Part shown: one piece after another, positions 6,063 to 6,923 of the stretch
Position numbering within the stretch: the stretch's first letter is position 1
Layout of the letters: each line of letters begins with the position of its first letter
From: an uncultured Opitutia bacterium
GTDB taxonomy: Bacteria > Verrucomicrobiota > Verrucomicrobiia > Opitutales > UBA953
Length of the DNA: 6,923 bases
Direction of reading: 5' to 3'
Assembly: GCA_903929325.1 (NCBI GenBank)
Contig: CAIYUD010000049.1
Span: 1 to 6,923, forward strand
Notes under the pieces: generated by a model
Databases searched by the model: none
The model's input: the letters and a program-made list of their open reading frames with translations, nothing else
Told to the model about the DNA's origin: nothing
Program-made: the position numbers and the translations under genes

Positions 6063-6302
6063 TTTATTTCTAAATATACTAACCCACAATGATGACGCGC
6101 AACTAGGCTAATGAAGGCCAAAGGGCCGCGACGGGCTGTACCCTTCAAAGATCCGCGTGGTATTCAGCAACTTCCTTGGTCGACGTGTCGCCGAACGTGT
6201 GTATTAAAAATTCTCATGCGCAAAGTTTCGTAAGGTAGGTAGGGCCGCCTACACGCATTATTAAATGTACCTCTACTGGTTTTAACTCTTTAGCACTAGG
6301 CC
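6063..6302. other. 240-bp region without a convincing gene
   Basis: This stretch separates the 3' ends of two convergent genes. It starts AT-rich (6061-6080) and then contains several inverted repeats. AAGGG (6121-6125) pairs with CCCTT (6141-6145) around a GC-rich loop. GGCC lies at 6116-6119 and again at 6124-6127. GTAGG (6239-6243) pairs with CCTAC (6248-6252) across a 4-base loop. None is followed by a run of T, so none is a clear intrinsic terminator. A 40-codon, very basic frame (6111-6233) is present but I do not accept it as a gene. A structured RNA or 3' untranslated regions are possible. Confidence 0.35.
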
Positions 6303-6923
6303 TCACTTCGCCACGAACGATCCAGAGATGGCGTCCCAGCTCTTGCCCTCCGCGTGACTCACGAAGAGCCGGTAGTAATAGGTCTTCCCGGAGACAAGAT
6401 TGGTGAGTCGAAAAACATTGGTACCGGGTTCGGCAGCCTGGGGCGATGTCGACTGCTGCCAGACGCGTTCCGGCGCGTAGATATCGCGCTCAGCGGCAGA
6501 GTTGTTAACTGGCTTACCCGCAACGAAGGTGATGCAGTCAACCGTTCCGTAGTGTAGCACGGCACGTGCATTGGACCCCATCTTGTCAAGTTGGTAGGTG
6601 ATTTCTGCGGCCCCGCTCGTGAGCACCTTTGCGTCATGAGAGAGAAACGCAACTGGGCCCTCGCGGAGGGCTGCGACCTTGGCGGGCGCGAGGTAATCTG
6701 GCAGAGGTTTTTCGGCGTGGATTATTTGAGAGGCGACCACTGATTGCGGGTAGAAGTCGATACCACCGGTGGACATCTCGAACCAGTCGCCGTCGGTCGC
6801 GGTGACACGGAGATTAGTACCCTGCATGTCTGCAGGGTTTTTGTCACCACCACCCGTGGCCTGCGCACGGTCTTTACCATCAGAGAGAACGGCCGCGTGC
6901 CAGCTACCGTTGGATCCTTGGAA
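6303..6923 (-). CDS. C-terminal part of a probable secreted protein with an FN3-like domain (runs off right edge)
   Basis: The frame is open from the window edge (minus-strand codon starting at 6923) to the TGA at 6305-6303, giving 206 residues without a start; the internal ATG at 6827 is not the true start because 32 codons upstream are open in frame. The last ~110 residues look like a fibronectin-type-III-like beta-sandwich. VAFLSHDAKVLTSGAAEITYQL leads in, ARAVLHYGTVD follows, and FRLTNLVSGKTYYYRLFVSHAEGKSW closes it, with the Y-Y-Y-R-L pattern typical of the final strands. Such tails are common at the ends of large extracellular enzymes and adhesins of Verrucomicrobiota and Planctomycetota. 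The preceding ~90 residues (WHAAVLSDGKDRAQATGGG, then DGDWFEMSTGG) are unrecognised and probably belong to a catalytic or binding module. G+C is visibly higher than in the pilin-like gene. Secretion and function are inferred, since the N-terminus is not in the window. Confidence 0.75.
   Translation of the reverse strand, partial: FQGSNGSWHAAVLSDGKDRAQATGGGDKNPADMQGTNLRVTATDGDWFEMSTGGIDFYPQSVVASQIIHAEKPLPDYLAPAKVAALREGPVAFLSHDAKVLTSGAAEITYQLDKMGSNARAVLHYGTVDCITFVAGKPVNNSAAERDIYAPERVWQQSTSPQAAEPGTNVFRLTNLVSGKTYYYRLFVSHAEGKSWDAISGSFVAK

Noticed and set aside
6111..6233. 40-codon, strongly basic plus-strand frame after the response regulator
   Set aside because: The only upstream purine run is three bases from the ATG, the composition looks like translated non-coding DNA, and I recognise no motif. 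Conservation would be needed to revive it.
1..6923. Search for mobile elements, CRISPR arrays, tRNA or rRNA
   Set aside because: No transposase or integrase motifs, no spaced direct repeats and no recognisable structural RNA were seen by eye on either strand.

Overview
The window appears to be chromosomal DNA from a bacterium of roughly balanced base composition. Lines I counted by hand run from about 40 to 65% G+C in the middle and nearer 58% at the right end. The best taxonomic clue is the 860-residue protein on the minus strand. Its 'LGPDQR' motif after an N-terminal membrane helix, a 'FNVNTANALAWKA' block and a C-terminal 'GDTFLVRGEAE' block are, from memory, hallmarks of a pseudopilin-like family largely confined to Verrucomicrobiota. 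The FN3-like tail of the right-edge protein fits the same phylum. This assignment is an inference, not a search result.

Layout. The left edge (1-154, minus) holds the start of a secreted protein, including its signal peptide, preceded by a good promoter placed so that the mRNA would be leaderless. After a divergent spacer comes a long-chain polyprenyl diphosphate synthase (378-1340, plus). Its stop overlaps the start of a 34-residue single-helix membrane protein (1337-1441). That small gene ends directly against the stop of a convergent DUF192 lipoprotein gene (1442-1939, minus). Next is a divergent class I SAM-dependent methyltransferase (about 2000-2701, plus). The gap between these two genes carries a 9-bp perfect inverted repeat that reaches into the probable ribosome-binding site of the lipoprotein gene. 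The methyltransferase converges on the large pilin-like gene (2715-5297, minus). That gene is divergent from a NarL/LuxR-type response regulator (5373-6062, plus). A 240-bp stretch without a convincing gene follows. Then comes the C-terminal part of a probable secreted protein with an FN3-like domain (6303-6923, minus), which runs off the right edge.

How the genes work together. The window does not form one operon; most neighbours face each other or face away. The clearest functional link is the synthase with its coupled small membrane protein: the synthase makes the polyprenyl tail of quinones or lipid carriers. The second is the regulator with the pilin-like gene, which share a 75-bp divergent control region. 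I see no mobile element, CRISPR array, phage gene, tRNA or rRNA. I found no clear novel multi-gene system. The most interesting items are small: the leaderless signal-peptide gene at the left edge, the 34-residue coupled membrane protein, and the hairpin between the lipoprotein and methyltransferase genes.
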